This document shows, piece after piece, positions 40,501-51,419 of a stretch of 64,000 bases of DNA. Each line of letters begins with the position of its first letter. Within the stretch, counting starts at the first letter, position 1. This stretch comes from Guillardia theta CCMP2712 (Eukaryota; Cryptophyceae; Pyrenomonadales; Geminigeraceae). The notes under the pieces were generated by a model, which was given only the letters and a program-made list of their open reading frames with translations, searched no databases and was not told where the DNA came from. The DNA lies in assembly GCF_000315625.1 (NCBI RefSeq), contig NW_005434622.1:138883-202882 (forward strand), read 5' to 3'. Both the position numbers and the translations under genes were made by a program.

Positions 40501-41899
40501 TAAGAGAGAACCTGCCCTTGCTCTTGCCTCTCTCCCTCCCTCTTGGTCTCCCTCTCCCTCTGCATCTCCTGTCTCAAAAGGGTTCAGGTACGGGTTGGGA
40601 ACCATCTACCTCAAGCAAGAGAAGTTTCAGGTCTGCGCCTCTCCTTCCCCCGCTCGGGTCCAGCTGAGCCGTGAGCAGCTGGCCGAGTATCACTTCCGAC
40701 GAGCGCTCGAGATCAACCCGAGGAACTCGGTGCTCCACTGCTACCTCGGCATGGCCCTGCTGTCCTCCTCTTGCTACGACGACGCGATCGCTGTTCTCAA
40801 TGTGAGCTGAGATGACAATGAGCTGAGTGGAGGGTTGGGGTTGGGGGTTGATTGGAAGGGGGTGGAGGGGGGAGGGGTCTGGAGGAGGAAGAGAACAGAA
40901 ACGTGGGGGAGAGGGAGTTCACCGGCGGTGAAACTTTTTTCAGCGAGCGATCAAAATGGACCCCAACAATCCCTTGGCAAAGTTAAGAAAGGTCTGAACC
41001 TCCGCCAACCAGTTCCCTCGCTCTCCTCTCCTCCCTCCTTCCAATCTGTCTCTCCCCTTCCCTTTCTCCCGCCTATCTTCTCTTTCTCCTCCATCTTCCA
41101 TTCCCACTCTTCCTCTCTCCTCCTCTCACTCTTCTCGTGCCAGGCAATCGCTCTCTCGCAGCTGAATAGGAACGAGGAGGCTCTTGAAGAGCTCATCTCT
41201 CTCCAGCAAATCGCCCCAAGAGAGAGCACAGTGCTGATTCAGATGGGTACGTTCAGGAGGGAGGGTGGTGGTGGTGGTGGGGGGATGGGGGGGGTGCGAT
41301 GGGCTGAATTCTCGTTGTTTAGGCAAAGTGCAGAAGAAACTTGGGAAGCTACATGACGCGCTGGCAAGTTTCAACCACGCCTCGGACCTTGACCCTAAGG
41401 TAACGAAGCAGCATCCTCCTCCTCTACTCTATCTTGTTCCTTCCTCCTCCTCTACTCTATCTTGTTCCTTCCTCCTCCTCTACTCTATCTTGTTCCTTCC
41501 TCCTCCTCTACTCTATCTTGTTCCTTCCTCCTCCTCTACTCTATTTTGTTCCTTCCTCCTCCTCTACTCTATCTTGTTCCTTCCTCCTCCTCTACTCTAT
41601 CTTGTTCCTTCCTCCTCCTCTACTCTATCTTGTTCCTTCCTCCTCCTCTACTCTATCTTGTTCCTTCATCCTCCCTCCCCTCGTGTCCCTTTCTCTTCTC
41701 GTATTCTGCTGATCCGTTTCCTCCACTCTGCACTTCTTTTCCCCTTCGCTGCTCCCTCCCCTTGCTTTCACTCGTTCACCGTTTCCTTCCTTGTGTTCAA
41801 TGCTCCCTACCTGATGTGCGATAGATGGGAAACATCATCAAGGGACACATCGACAAGCTGCAAATGGCAGATCTGCTGGAAGAGGACTCGATGCTGTAA
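37538..41899 (+). CDS. CDC27: CDC27/APC3, TPR subunit of the anaphase-promoting complex
   Basis: At least 15 exons from ATG 37538 to TAA 41897-41899. The N-terminal TPR region is recognisable: AERLVACSSSPETKYLLATA, then after the intron 37744-37796 FLLAVCAFKLGKFKEAENAL, YAQLLLGQICR and LQPTLWVAWDNLCQLGYDED. A poorly conserved middle region (38160-39600) holds Ser/Pro-rich linker exons. The C-terminal superhelix begins with ELLQLLKKFAQAF and continues through GMEIYSTVLWFLKREHDLCY, GNCFSLQREFETAIKFFHRA, AYTLAGHEHVSNEDFDKATS, RHYNAWYGLGTIYLKQEKF, RALEINPRNSVLHCYLGMAL and LGKLHDALASFNHASDLDPK. The end is KLQMADLLEEDSML. This order matches CDC27 exactly. In eukaryotes it binds coactivators through its TPR groove to ubiquitinate mitotic cyclins. 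An apparent stop near 40050 falls in an intron (AG|GTTGCACG...CGGCAG|G). It converges on VPS29. Confidence 0.93.
41414..41668. repeat. 28-bp minisatellite, 9 copies, in CDC27 intron
   Basis: Nine near-perfect copies of a 28-bp pyrimidine-rich unit (CTCCTCCTCTACTCTATCTT plus GTTCCTTC) in the last CDC27 intron. Twenty-eight is not a multiple of three, consistent with a non-coding position. There are no unique spacers. Confidence 0.95.
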
Positions 41900-42281
41900 T
41901 GCAAGTGATGGCATGGAGACAGAGGGCACGAAAGGAGACTGGGAAAACCTCCCCCTCCCCCGCCTTCCGCGAGTTAGCATACCAATCAATCAATCAAGTG
42001 AATGAATCAAGGGTATACACGGCTCGCGATCTCTCGCTCTCCTCTCGCCTCCTCCTCTCAAACATATTCTGTCTCGTTCAGATTTCTCGCATCGCTTCTC
42101 CCAACAGGTTCCCTCCCCCTCGCTCTCCTCAATGAAATTGTGGAGGGAGGAGGAAGCAGTTCTGCCATCGTGTTTCAGAGAGTGGCCTGGCATTTCCCTC
42201 TTAAATCCCTTTCCTCCTGACCGTCTACCTGTATCAACCCTCCTCTCCCTCCCATGAAAAGTTTCTCATCGTTTCAATGAT

Positions 42282-43415
42282 TCACTTGCTATGCTTTAGT
42301 TCCTGCACCTTCAGCTCCATCTCCTCTCCTCCGCTCGACGCCTGCAGCTCGTACACATAGATGGTGAGCTTGCTATCCTGGATGTCAAGTAGGACGAAGG
42401 AAGGGGTCACATTGCTGCCGTTCCACGTGTCACTCCAAGACAACAGGCAAGCAGCGATATCCTTCCCACCTTGTCATTCCGCTGTATGCTCCGGTGATCG
42501 ATCCTGGGTTTATGTACAGCTTTTCCTCGTGGACATTGATCGAGTACTTGTGCGTGTGTCCGGTGATGAGAACATCCACATCTAGTTGTCTCTGCAGCAT
42601 CGCAAGGGCCTGAGAATACGTGAGAGGAGAAAGAGCTGGAGGAGAGAGGCTGAGAAGGAGGCTGAGGAGAGAGGCTGAGGAGGAGGCTGAGGAGGAGGAA
42701 GCTGAGGCTGAGGCTGAGGCTGAGGAGGAGGCTGAGGCTGAGGAGGAGAAGGAGGAAGAGGAATGCAGAGCAGAAGGGAGTGGAAGTGGAGAGTTCATCA
42801 TGACCTCCTGATCACCCCAAGGAACAACTTGATGACCATGGCACAACCCGATCTTCCAGTTGTGGATGTTCACGACCTTAGTCTCCCTGCGGGCGGGTCA
42901 GCAGCGCAAGGCGAGCTGCTTCGTCAGCTCACGGGTAGTTGCCCTCGTCGAAGTCGCCTTTGACAATCTGTGGATGATTCTTTCCATCAGTGCTATGACC
43001 ATCATTTCCTCCCACACGATCGTCTCCAGGAGTGACTTTCGACCTCGCAGCTAAACTGCCTCACTGCACTAATTGCTGGGTGGTTGTCAAAACCTAAACC
43101 CCTGAAGCTATCCCTCACTCTCTCCTATCCCATCCTTTACACAGAATATGCACGAGCACATAAAAATGACAAGAAAGCTTCTCTCCCCGCCTTCCCCTTC
43201 CCCGCCTCGCACTCCTGCCTCTCTCCCCTACCGACTCGGCTTACATGGAGATCACTTGAGAGGGAGCGGAAGTACTCCTGCATCTCCTTGCTGCTGAGAT
43301 TTCCTGTGCATAGAACACCTTCGATCTTCTCGGGCACGAGGAGGCGGCGAAACTTGGCGGGTATGTCTCCTGCTCGCCCTGGCACCAGCGCGTCCCCTAC
43401 CGCGAGCACCAGCAT
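42282..43415 (-). CDS. VPS29: VPS29, retromer subunit with metallophosphoesterase fold
   Basis: Minus-strand gene from ATG 43415 (MLVLAVGDALVPGRAGDIPA) to the stop at 42282-42284. Exon 1 continues KFRRLLVPEKIEGVLCTGNL, SSKEMQEYFRSLSSDLHV. A middle exon (about 42930-42975) gives KGDFDE. Then comes NIHNWKIGLCHGHQVVPWGD (about 42800-42870). After an intron loaded with GCTGAG repeats comes AMLQRQLDVDVLITGHTHKY, followed by EEKLYINPGSITGAYSG and SFVLLDIQDSKLTIYVYELQ. Motif order GDxxxP, GDFDE, GHQVxPWGD, GHTHK and NPGSxTGAY is that of VPS29. VPS29 forms the retromer with VPS35 and VPS26 for endosome-to-Golgi retrieval. The family keeps a phosphoesterase fold without proven protein-phosphatase activity. 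Confidence 0.93.
42625..42760. repeat. GAGGCTGAG-type repeat in VPS29 intron
   Basis: Imperfect GAGGCTGAG/GAGGAGGCT units in the intron between the GHQVVPWGD and GHTHK exons. In antisense it gives Ala/Ser frames that are not coding. Confidence 0.85.
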
Positions 43416-43777
43416 AGATGCTGAGGTCACCGATGCTGCGCGGGGATGCGGTCCATGTTTGAAGGAACCGGCCCGGCCAGGCCCGACGGTTCACTCCGCC
43501 GGGACTAGGAGAGGTGTAGGGTGGGGTGTTTTGACAGAGAAAAGGAGGGGTGAATATGGGCGGGGATGGAGGTTGGATAAGGGGGTACGTAGGGATAAAA
43601 TTGATGTGAACAGGAGGGGTAGTGGCGGGCAGGCCAAGTGCGAAGGGGCGCGGCGACAATGGTGAGATATCGCGATGGATGTATAAAGATCACAATCAAA
43701 GAATTCAACAAGTGAAAGACATCGTCTCCCTCTTGTGACGAATCAATAAGTAGAGGAGATTGTCTCGTTCTGATTTG

Positions 43778-44661
43778 CTACTCTTGGACTCTGCCTGTTG
43801 TTCCCTTCTTTGTCCACTGTCTCCGGTATCTGTTCAGCTTCTGTGATATGATGGCTGAGTTGCGACATGATTGTGGAGCTTTTCGATTATCGAAGTCGAC
43901 CCTGTGACTTCCAAATTTGTTTTGTATCATCCAGTGAACAACAAATGATTGTGAGTCAATATTGTGTGTCCGCCTAGATTTTCTCAGATATGTTTCAAAA
44001 TCCTTTCCGTATTTTGAAAGGTTCGTACAGGTCCGAGCCATTCTTTCGATGCTTTTGGACATGAACAGCACAGACACGTGCACCTCTGATGGTCTATACT
44101 GCTTCACGGGCATTCCCGGTGACGACGAGCTCGGGCTGGAAGATGTTGGACTGACGCAACGCAAACAGGAGCTGATGGCTATGGTGTGAGAGATGTTAAC
44201 GCGGACGATGTGTGGACAAACATGTAAAGAAGGAAAGTATTCATAGATGATGATGATGACCTTTTGCCTACCAGCTATGACGTGGACACTCGTTATGGCG
44301 GTGGTTCCGGCGTTGGTAATACTTCCGTTTAATCGTACCTGACCGGCTGACGTCAAATGTTTCAGCATCTACCTGGGATGCGAGTGATGTCAAGCCATTC
44401 ACCTACCATAATGTCTATTACTGAAGCCGGCCGCTTTGACTGCTTTGATATTGGACAATCTGTTGTGTGCTTGCTTGTGAAATCATGAAGCTTGACGGTT
44501 GAGGCAAATTTAGCTCCACAGCAGTGTTGGCTAATTAGTGAATCAAGTTTTTGGCAAACAAGGTACTGGTGTTGAGAATTATATACCAAGAAATTATGCC
44601 CTTTTGCGAGAAGTTCTCGATCATAGCTGCCCTCGCCCCAACGCTCAATCTGATCTGCCAC
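43778..44661 (-). CDS. Possible hypothetical gene, unrecognised
   Basis: Two long minus-strand frames, 44661-44362 and 44368-43778, could be neighbouring exons. They read ADQIERWGEGSYDRELLAKG, FVYNSQH-like, TTDCPISKQSKRPASVIDIM, and then SVLFMSKSIERMARTCTNLS plus KYGKDFETYLRKSRRTHNID. The first frame has no ATG (its first candidate is GTG next to the GC-rich block), so a start exon is missing. No domain is recognised. Treat as a weak prediction. Confidence 0.25.
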
Positions 44662-44686
44662 TTTGGAACTGGCACGACCGTACTCG

Positions 44687-45070
44687 GGAGTCAGGAGTCC
44701 GAGGCTCTGGCCGGCCCACTGTCGCAGCCCGGCCCCCCGGCGCTCAGCCTGGCAGCCACGGGGTGACTCCCGGCGTCCGATGGGCCGCCCGGCAAGCCTG
44801 CCCGGCCAGCCTAGCGGCTGGCGGCGGGCTGAGGCGGCCGCCGCGGCCCGCGGCCCGCCGGGCCGGGTCGCGGGCCGCGGCTCGGCGACCCCGTACCGCC
44901 GGGCCTACGGTAGCGCGGCCTCAGCCTGCGGCCGGCGGCGCGGCGGCCCCCGTGCCACCCCGGCGGACCGGGTGGCTCAGTGGGCCCTCAGCCGGGAGCC
45001 TCGGAGTCCGACAAACTTCAAGCGGCGGAGTTTGACTTGGCCGCGGCGCCGGTGAGCCAGGCTCAGCGGC
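44687..45070. repeat. GC-rich foldback element
   Basis: About 380 bp of very high G+C in a much less GC-rich setting. 44690-44730 and 44971-45011 are imperfect inverted repeats: GAGTCCGAGGCTC...GGCCCACTG against CAGTGGGCC...GAGCCTCGGAGTCC. The segment could fold into a long stem with a highly structured GC-rich loop. It has no convincing reading frame; frames across it are Ala/Arg/Pro/Gly composition artefacts. It could be a small TIR element or an unusual structured RNA locus. Confidence 0.6.
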
Positions 45071-46153
45071 CGCGGGGCTCGAGTCACGCTTTGTATTACG
45101 TGACCTAGCCTTCTTGACAGTGTGCCAAGAAGGTGTAGTCGAAAAGCTATCTTTTCGCGAAGGAGGCAATCGACCCAAAATAATCGATTTCGGACAAGCT
45201 TCCGCTTTCCCCTTCGCCGTTTTTAATCGAAATCATGTCTTTTCAGCGACTTCTCGAGATTTTTTCGGAGTTTACCGTCGACTGGGGGGTAAAAACGCGG
45301 GGCCTCGGAACCTGAAAGGGGTCCAAGGGTGTTGACTTAATTTTGAGGCCCTCGCTATTTCTAGTGGCAGCCCATGAGCGCTGGGCCCTCAAGTTCTTTT
45401 AATACCGTTCGGAAGATTCCGATGTAGAGATGCTTTACAGCATTAATTAATCTAGATTATGATATTGAAAATCTGGACGGTTTATTCAGGATTAGTGGCA
45501 TCTTAATCCTTGAGACCCCAAGATTAAGGCCCGACTGCCAAATAGAATATCCTTTCTACCCGAGTTTTGCCTGCCAACGTTTGCCTCCCAATACACTCTT
45601 CCACCCCCTTGGACTACCATACCATTCTAGGAGATCAACGGGGGTGGGGGTAGCGGGTTTGAGGCCCGAGATACATTGGAGATTGCAATGGTCGTAATTC
45701 TCGAGATCCCACCTACCCCTCCACCGTCCATGAACATGACTTATACTACCCTACCATCGATTTCTCAAGTTAATGTTGGGAAAACACCCTATCCTTAGAG
45801 TTGATTTATGACCCCACCCCACATGGTCCATTTTGTGAAATGCCTGGATGTTTTCCCCTCCTCGCCCCCATCTCTACTACCAAATACGGTCCCCCTTTCG
45901 CACGCACACACTCCCCGCCCCCCGCCCCCTCTCCTCCTCCCGTGCTTCTACTTCTTCTTCTGTATCAGTTGATCGATATCCTCTCTCCTTCTTCGAGCCT
46001 CCACCTTGGTGGTGAATCCAATTCCCTTCAAGGGCAACACATTTCACAGAAATCACCATCAAGATCGCCCTTGATCTCTTTCAGAGACAATCGGCCTTGA
46101 CTTGAGAGACTGTTGTCAGTCTAGCTGAAAGAGTTCACGTCAGCTTGAGCAGA
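45071..46153. other. Intergenic region with a C-rich block
   Basis: 45120-45340 contains TCG/CGA-rich sequence (CTTTTCGCGAAGG, ATCGATTTCGG) without a supported gene. 45590-45920 is a C-rich block with ACCCCACCCC, TACCCTACC and CCCCCTT words. 46100-46153 is the leader of the RWP-RK gene. Confidence 0.4.
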
Positions 46154-46802
46154 ATGTCGCAAGGAGTTCAGGTCAACGCAAGGCCGAGACACGCTGATGG
46201 GTCGATCACCGTGAGAAAAGTACAACTCAACGAAAGCAACCTGCGGCCGCTGTTCGATATTCGCCAGGAAGATGCCGCCCAACTCCTGGTAAGGCATACA
46301 CATATTCTTTTTGTTCCACTTCTTGACAAGTTCCTTACAGGGAGTCTCTCTCTCCAGCCTTAAAAGCGCTTGCAGGAGGCTAGGTATCAACCGCTGGCCC
46401 TACACTCGGAGTAAGGTTTTACTACGCACAAGGGATTCTAGCGACAGGTCCAGTTCAGAAGCTGATAGCGGCTCAGATCCAAGTCCTCGTGAAGAGAGGG
46501 ACATGTTTGATTTCCATCAATTGCCAAGCAACCGCGAAGACCAGCATGGGGCGTTCACGCATAATCACGTATTGCATTTGAACGAAGAGACAGCTGTCAA
46601 CTGCGATAGCGAAGAAACAAGTCGCGACAATCATTTTGATGACAGCGAAGACCTTTTTCAGCAGATCCTTGACCTCCCACATGGGGAGCCCAACAAGGAA
46701 AGGCCTCCGGAAGCTGAAGAAGACCTGGATTCCTTCTTCTTTCATCCGATTCCTGAAATGAATGGATCTTGGATCGAACACTTTCACCCCAACCAAGCCT
46801 GA
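46154..46802 (+). CDS. Small RWP-RK domain protein
   Basis: Two exons, 46154-46288 and 46341-46802, with a 52-nt GTAAGG...TTACAG intron. The roughly 198-residue product reads MSQGVQVNARPRHADGSITV, then FDIRQEDAAQLL joined by splicing to GVSLSSLKSACRRLGINRW and PYTRSK. This is the recognition part of an RWP-RK domain: a helix ending in A-A-x-L, then LKxxCRRxGIxRWP. The basic RK pair after RWP is weak here (YTRSK). The intron sits inside the domain. The C-terminal two thirds are acidic and Ser/Asp/Glu-rich (SEADSGSDPSPREERDM, FDDSEDLFQQILDLPHGEPN), which could be an activation region. RWP-RK proteins are plant and protist transcription factors for nitrogen response and gamete or egg identity; the target here is unknown. 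AATAAA at 46968-46973. Confidence 0.8.
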
Positions 46803-46979
46803 TGAATTTGATCGTTTGAGAAATATTCTTTGAGTTCAAGGAGTTGATTTCCTTCAGGAGTAATGATTTGAAACAATAGTACACACTCCGCCGTTGTTGA
46901 ACCTCGCATTCAGCTCAGCGTTTAACAGCTCGTGACTACCCAACATTAATGTTTTTTATTTAAGTGAAATAAAATTTCT

Positions 46980-48478
46980 ATGTTCTAGATAGAATCCAGA
47001 ATTGACGGATGAAAACTGAACTTGAGCTCTGAGTCACTAAGGCGTGGAGTACTACCCCAGTGATCGAGTGTGCTGCAGACAAAGCCCCACTGCCAGGCTG
47101 CATTGTATGTAACCTTCCGGGCGATCGGGTCTTTTGAAGGATGCAACAATGGTGGACCTTGACATCGTGGGGAAAATGCAGCAGCTGCAAGAAGACATGC
47201 AGGAGGATCTGATCTATTGAATATAAGGGAGCGGAGGACGAGGTCGAGGACGGGGATTGAGATGGAGGAAGGTGAGGAACAAGTGGAAGATGTAAGGCAC
47301 CAGATATAATCAGTGAGGGACTGAAGACATCGGATGACTCGAAGGCATGCTATCACAGTTGTGTAAGCCATCTGATTGCTTGGCTGTATGAGAACAGAGC
47401 ATGTCGTTGTTTGTCACGCAGAATGCAAGAGGAATGCAAGAGGAGTTTGGAAATGGAACCGAGGAATCTGGTCTAAGCACAAACAAGATCAAAGATAGTT
47501 TGGGTTTGATTCCTCTCCACATGAGGAAATGAGTGGCTATGAAGCAAACATTGAAGCTTCCGTCATACTTGTCTTGAAGGTCTGGGGTCAGGCATGTTTT
47601 CAGAAGGCACAATCGCTCAAAGACGTATCGGAAGTTTGCTACCCAAAGTTCTGATTCCTACCTTGGCCTTCAAAACAAAACCACTGATTAAACGAAAGTG
47701 GATGGTACTTTTACTAAAAACAAAAATTTACTTCGGGAAAGGCCTTGTCGTTCACGTTGTATGCAACAATGGGCCCGGGAAGGGATATTGTACTAGGATA
47801 TAAGAACCTGGATGTGATCATGGGAAGGACATCTCTTAAGTTTAGTTTGAATCCAAGATGATCAAAATGTAGGTTGCCAAGAGAAGGGCTGATCCAACGG
47901 GCGAACGAAAGGAATCGAAATCCATCCATGCGAACTTTGAAACCCATCTGTCCTGAAAGATGTCCATTTGATGCTCTTTCGTGAGATTACACGAACAGAG
48001 AAGATGATGTTACATTCATAAATTGAAAGCTTGTATGTGATATCAAAAGTGTTTGGGATGCCACCTAGTATCCGATCATCACTGTCATGTGATGACCGGG
48101 CCCGGCGATCGCCGAGCACCGGGGCCGTGAACTTGTGGTGGACTCTGATGATTCCGAAGTTCGTTGAGAGGTTGATGGCGGGACTCCGAGGGATGAGGAG
48201 AACGGTAAACGCGAAGCAACTATACCTCTACTACTAGTCAACAGCTCGTGTCACAGGCTGTGACACGTTCAAGTTTGAACTCGCCGGGGCGGCACGGCGG
48301 GCCGTTGTGAGCGACGGTCTGAGGCAGGCTTGAGTTTAGCAGCGCACAGTCCAACAAAGATGCAGCGGAAAGGAATGGTTGGGGAAACGATCACGATGAG
48401 CATGGCGATACGAAGATGAAGAGATGAAGGGATGAGTAGGGGGAGAGAAGAAGACGGAAATATCAGAGACTATACCCT
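46980..48478. other. No firm gene; weak minus-strand frames
   Basis: A minus frame 47371-46985 begins with ATG (MAYTTVIACLRVIRCLQSLT) and runs 128 codons. Another frame, 47612-47310, contains SFNVCFIATHFLMWRG. Two overlapping minus frames near 47714-48119 share a FRTDG/RMDGF region. None forms a closed spliced gene or a known domain. 48240-48478 is the leader of the next gene and contains the palindrome TCACAGGCTGTGA (48251-48263). Confidence 0.35.
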
Positions 48479-49146
48479 ATGCATATCCTGCGTTGGCTTC
48501 TGACGTTTCTCTCACTGTGCGCGACTGGTATATCGGATTTGAATGAACCATGCAGCAGTTTCGTCGGAACGCAGGAAGAGGGAGGCAGCTGGCTCACCTG
48601 TGTAGTACAGAACCCTCAGCTCTGGGGAGACTTGAGCCGGAAGAAATGGAGCGGACCAGCGAACGGTTGCAGCGAATTGAAGAAGCATCTAGGAGAACAC
48701 TTCAACATGACCGTCTCGCACATCCAGTACTTTGATGAGCAATGTAACGCGTACATCGACTTGGACGACGAATACAACTCATGGAATGACTTCATGCTTC
48801 AAACGTACAAGCGATTGAGCGTTCGGCATGAGCCCATGGCTGACGGCATTGGAACTCGATCCTTGAACCTCCCTCAGAATGGATCTGAACTAACCACGAT
48901 GAGCCGCACCGACTTGAAAGATCAGGATGGATCTGCCAGTGACTTTTACGAGGGGGAGTCTGTGAAGCAGGTTGTGATGCTGGCATGCTCCTGTCCTACT
49001 TGACGCTCTCTTCGTAGTTCAAAAGAGGAGATTTCTGTCTGCAAGCATTTGTGCTTGACGTCAACCCACTATGTGCGGAGGACAGGATGAACTCGGAGAA
49101 GAGTGATGGTTGCTCCTGCTGTATTCAAACAAATGTGAAAAATTAA
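48479..49146 (+). CDS. Secreted hypothetical protein
   Basis: Exons 48479-48970 and 49018-49146 (intron 47 nt, phase 0) give 206 residues. The N-terminus (MHILRWLLTFLSLCATGIS) is a signal peptide, cleaved about residue 19. The mature part has spaced Cys (EPCSSF, SWLTCVVQN, NGCSEL, DEQCNAY) and one NMT sequon (HFNMTVSH), consistent with an extracellular fold. Exon 2 adds a second Cys group (FCLQAFVLDVNPLCAEDRM then GCSCCIQTNVKN) before TAA 49144-49146. No homology recognised. The stop lies within or immediately next to the open frame of the following gene, so the two genes nearly or actually overlap. Confidence 0.65.
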
Positions 49147-50616
49147 AGCAGGAAGCTCAGAGCTTGACAACGTCAAAGCAAGAATACGAAAGGTTAGCAA
49201 ATGCCGTGATCACCGAGTGTGAGAGTACCGAACCGAAGATGCTGGATCTGGGATTACGGAAAGATACGAGCGAGAATGAAGCAAGGCAGGCACTGAAGAA
49301 TGCGATGAGGCTGCTCACAAAGCATAACCTGAAAGTGAGTGTTGTGGATTGAGGATTCCTTCTTGTACTGAGATGTGTTGGGAAGCAAGCCGACGTTCTC
49401 ATGAACGAAACAAACAAGGACCTTGGCGATCTCAAGGCAAGTTGAGAAATGGACAGGAGCACATTTGTGGTTTCGCATAGACTGACATTTAGTAGGGAGG
49501 AATGAAGATTGTTGAGTTGAAAGGAAGAGGAGAATCGAAACTTGGAGGATGGATGAGAGAACTATCCATGGTTGCTTTTGCTGTGTTCACTCACCTCTGC
49601 GGTAAACGAAACTTTACAAGGTTACCTCAACGGTCTTCGATGTCAACACTTTCACACGACTATTCAGAAGGAAAGCTGCTCAGGTACATCTTGAGTGATG
49701 TCTTTCGACAGTCTCAGGTCGATGTCTCAGGTTGTCTTCTATGGAATCCAAACCAATGCTGTTTGTGCAGCGTATGCTTACGCTGCGTCCTTCAACAGGA
49801 TAGGTGCTCGAGCATGCCAACCTGCATTTTTTTTATTGAATGTCTTGTTGCGGATTTACTTCACTAGTCGCGCTATCACGAGACATCAAAGTTCCCAGAG
49901 ATTTCTACCAACGGCAGCTCGCATCTGGCAAAACACAGGCAGGTTCAATTTCTCTCAATGTGTGTCCAGTGAAGAAGCTTACAGTGCCCAACATACGGCG
50001 CCTTCACTCGTGTATGGAGAGCGAGGTGAGATGTTGTATGCAAGAGATAGCTGGCAGCTGACCATTCGATCAAGCTACCGCGCTGGGCTTGTGGAAGGCC
50101 TTCGCGTCATCACGCCCCCGGTTTCCTCCTTCATGTTCGATCCCTCTCCGTGCTCGCAAACCACGACGGAGCTGGACGTTGAGAAGAGAAAGCAATATGA
50201 AGATATTGTGAACGAGGAAAGAAAGTTGGGTGAAAGCAGTCAAGAAGATTTAGGAAAAGAGCAGCAAGAAAGACAAATGCAGCGAATGAATGCGATCATC
50301 CTGCACGCAAAGAACGTCGGGGAAGAGGTGCTCAAGGAGAATGTAAGTCTTGATCAAGCTTCAACAATTTTTTTCTCTTCTGAATTATCAATTCAAGTTC
50401 CTGACGATGCATTGGCTGTTTCAGAACATCAAGTTGTATAAGGGCCGAAAATATCATCTGTGAGTGAACCGCAAGAAAGAATCCTTGCTGCTCACGGTCC
50501 CAGCTGACGTTTGGCTGAGCAATAGGTGGGGAGTCGAGAAGAATCTGCACGCCTATCGCAGGGGGAAGCGAGGTGAAATCAGGCGGCGACTAGTGTCGCA
50601 GTCAAGCTCTCAGTGA
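49147..50616 (+). CDS. DUF2786-like protein
   Basis: The first exon frame contains YERLANAVITECESTEPKML, then KDTSENEARQALKNAMRLL and TKHNLK. This is the DUF2786 pattern: a helix, then xxEAxxAlxxAxxLLxKHnL. Intron 1 starts with GTGAGT after 49336. The next exon reads QADVLMNETNKDLGDLK and ends in a GC-AG intron (GCAAGT, about 49438-49497). Then comes GGMKIVELKGRGESKLGGWM plus RELSMVAFAVFTHLC, and, after a further intron, SQVVFYGIQTNAVCAAYAYA. That last strand-helix is the second domain that usually follows DUF2786 in bacterial and phage proteins. The C-terminus is a helix (EQQERQMQRMNAIILHAKNV) and NIKLYKGRKYHLWGVEKNLH, with stop at 50614-50616. The start is unresolved: the only in-frame ATG (49238) would cut the domain. 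Function of DUF2786 proteins is unknown. Confidence 0.62.
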
Positions 50617-51419
50617 CTTGACTGACCGTCACTTCAGATTCACACATGGTCGACATTCTCCGTCGGGGCATCACTACCAAGAGGTGATCCGATCATCGGG
50701 ATGCGGCGGCCCACGGCCGTTTTGGTTCCCTAAACTCTGCGAGCTAATCGATTAAAGTCTCGGGAGTTAACTATAATTTACTCAATGGTAGCTGGGAGCC
50801 TCGACCCATCACTGCGGTACCACCCCTACTGGACCACCCCCTATTTCCCAACTTGTCGGCTTCAAGTTCCTTCTCTACCCCCTTAGGTCCCTTGGTCTCT
50901 AATTGTCTCATCGAGTTGTAAGTCACGGGCTCTTTCCTTGGTCTTGCACTACCCCACACCCAGCCTCCCATAATCTTCTCGCGTACCGAATTCCACTTTG
51001 CGACCCCCTGTTGCGTAAACTTGGTTGCAGAAACATGCGCCTTCCCTCTCTCTCCCTCCCTCTCCCTCTCTCTCCCCTTCTCTCTCCCTCTCTCTCCCCT
51101 CTCTCCCCACCCTTTCTCCCTCTCCCCCCACCCTTTCTCTCTCTGCCCCCCCCCCGCTCTCTCCCCGCTCTTTCCCCTCTCCCCCCTCTCCCCCTCCCTC
51201 CTATATTCCAATCAAGCTACATCTTTACAGCTTTCTTCCATGCCCTCCCTCTGTTATCATTATGTATCGTCTAATCATTCTCCTCCTTCCTGGCAACTGA
51301 TCGTATACAGAATGGTCCTATTTCTTGGGCTAGCCACAAAGAATGTTCCTATCTCTACCAGACTTCATTCATCTTGAATGAACCAGACTCTGACACTGAC
51401 CACAGTGCTGTCCGCCAGG
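50617..51419. other. Intergenic, CT-rich tract
   Basis: 51035-51200 is an imperfect CTCTCCCT tract that yields Leu/Ser/Pro frames only. No gene seen. The segment 51205-51419 leads to the LRR gene. Confidence 0.45.

Noticed and set aside
44690-45055. Ala/Arg/Pro-rich proteins in the GC-rich block
   Set aside because: Several frames are open at once only because stop codons are rare at this composition. The inverted repeats explain the segment better.
46985-48119. Membrane protein on the minus strand
   Set aside because: Hydrophobic stretches occur in separate frames, but no closed exon chain or motif emerges. It is left as an unannotated region.
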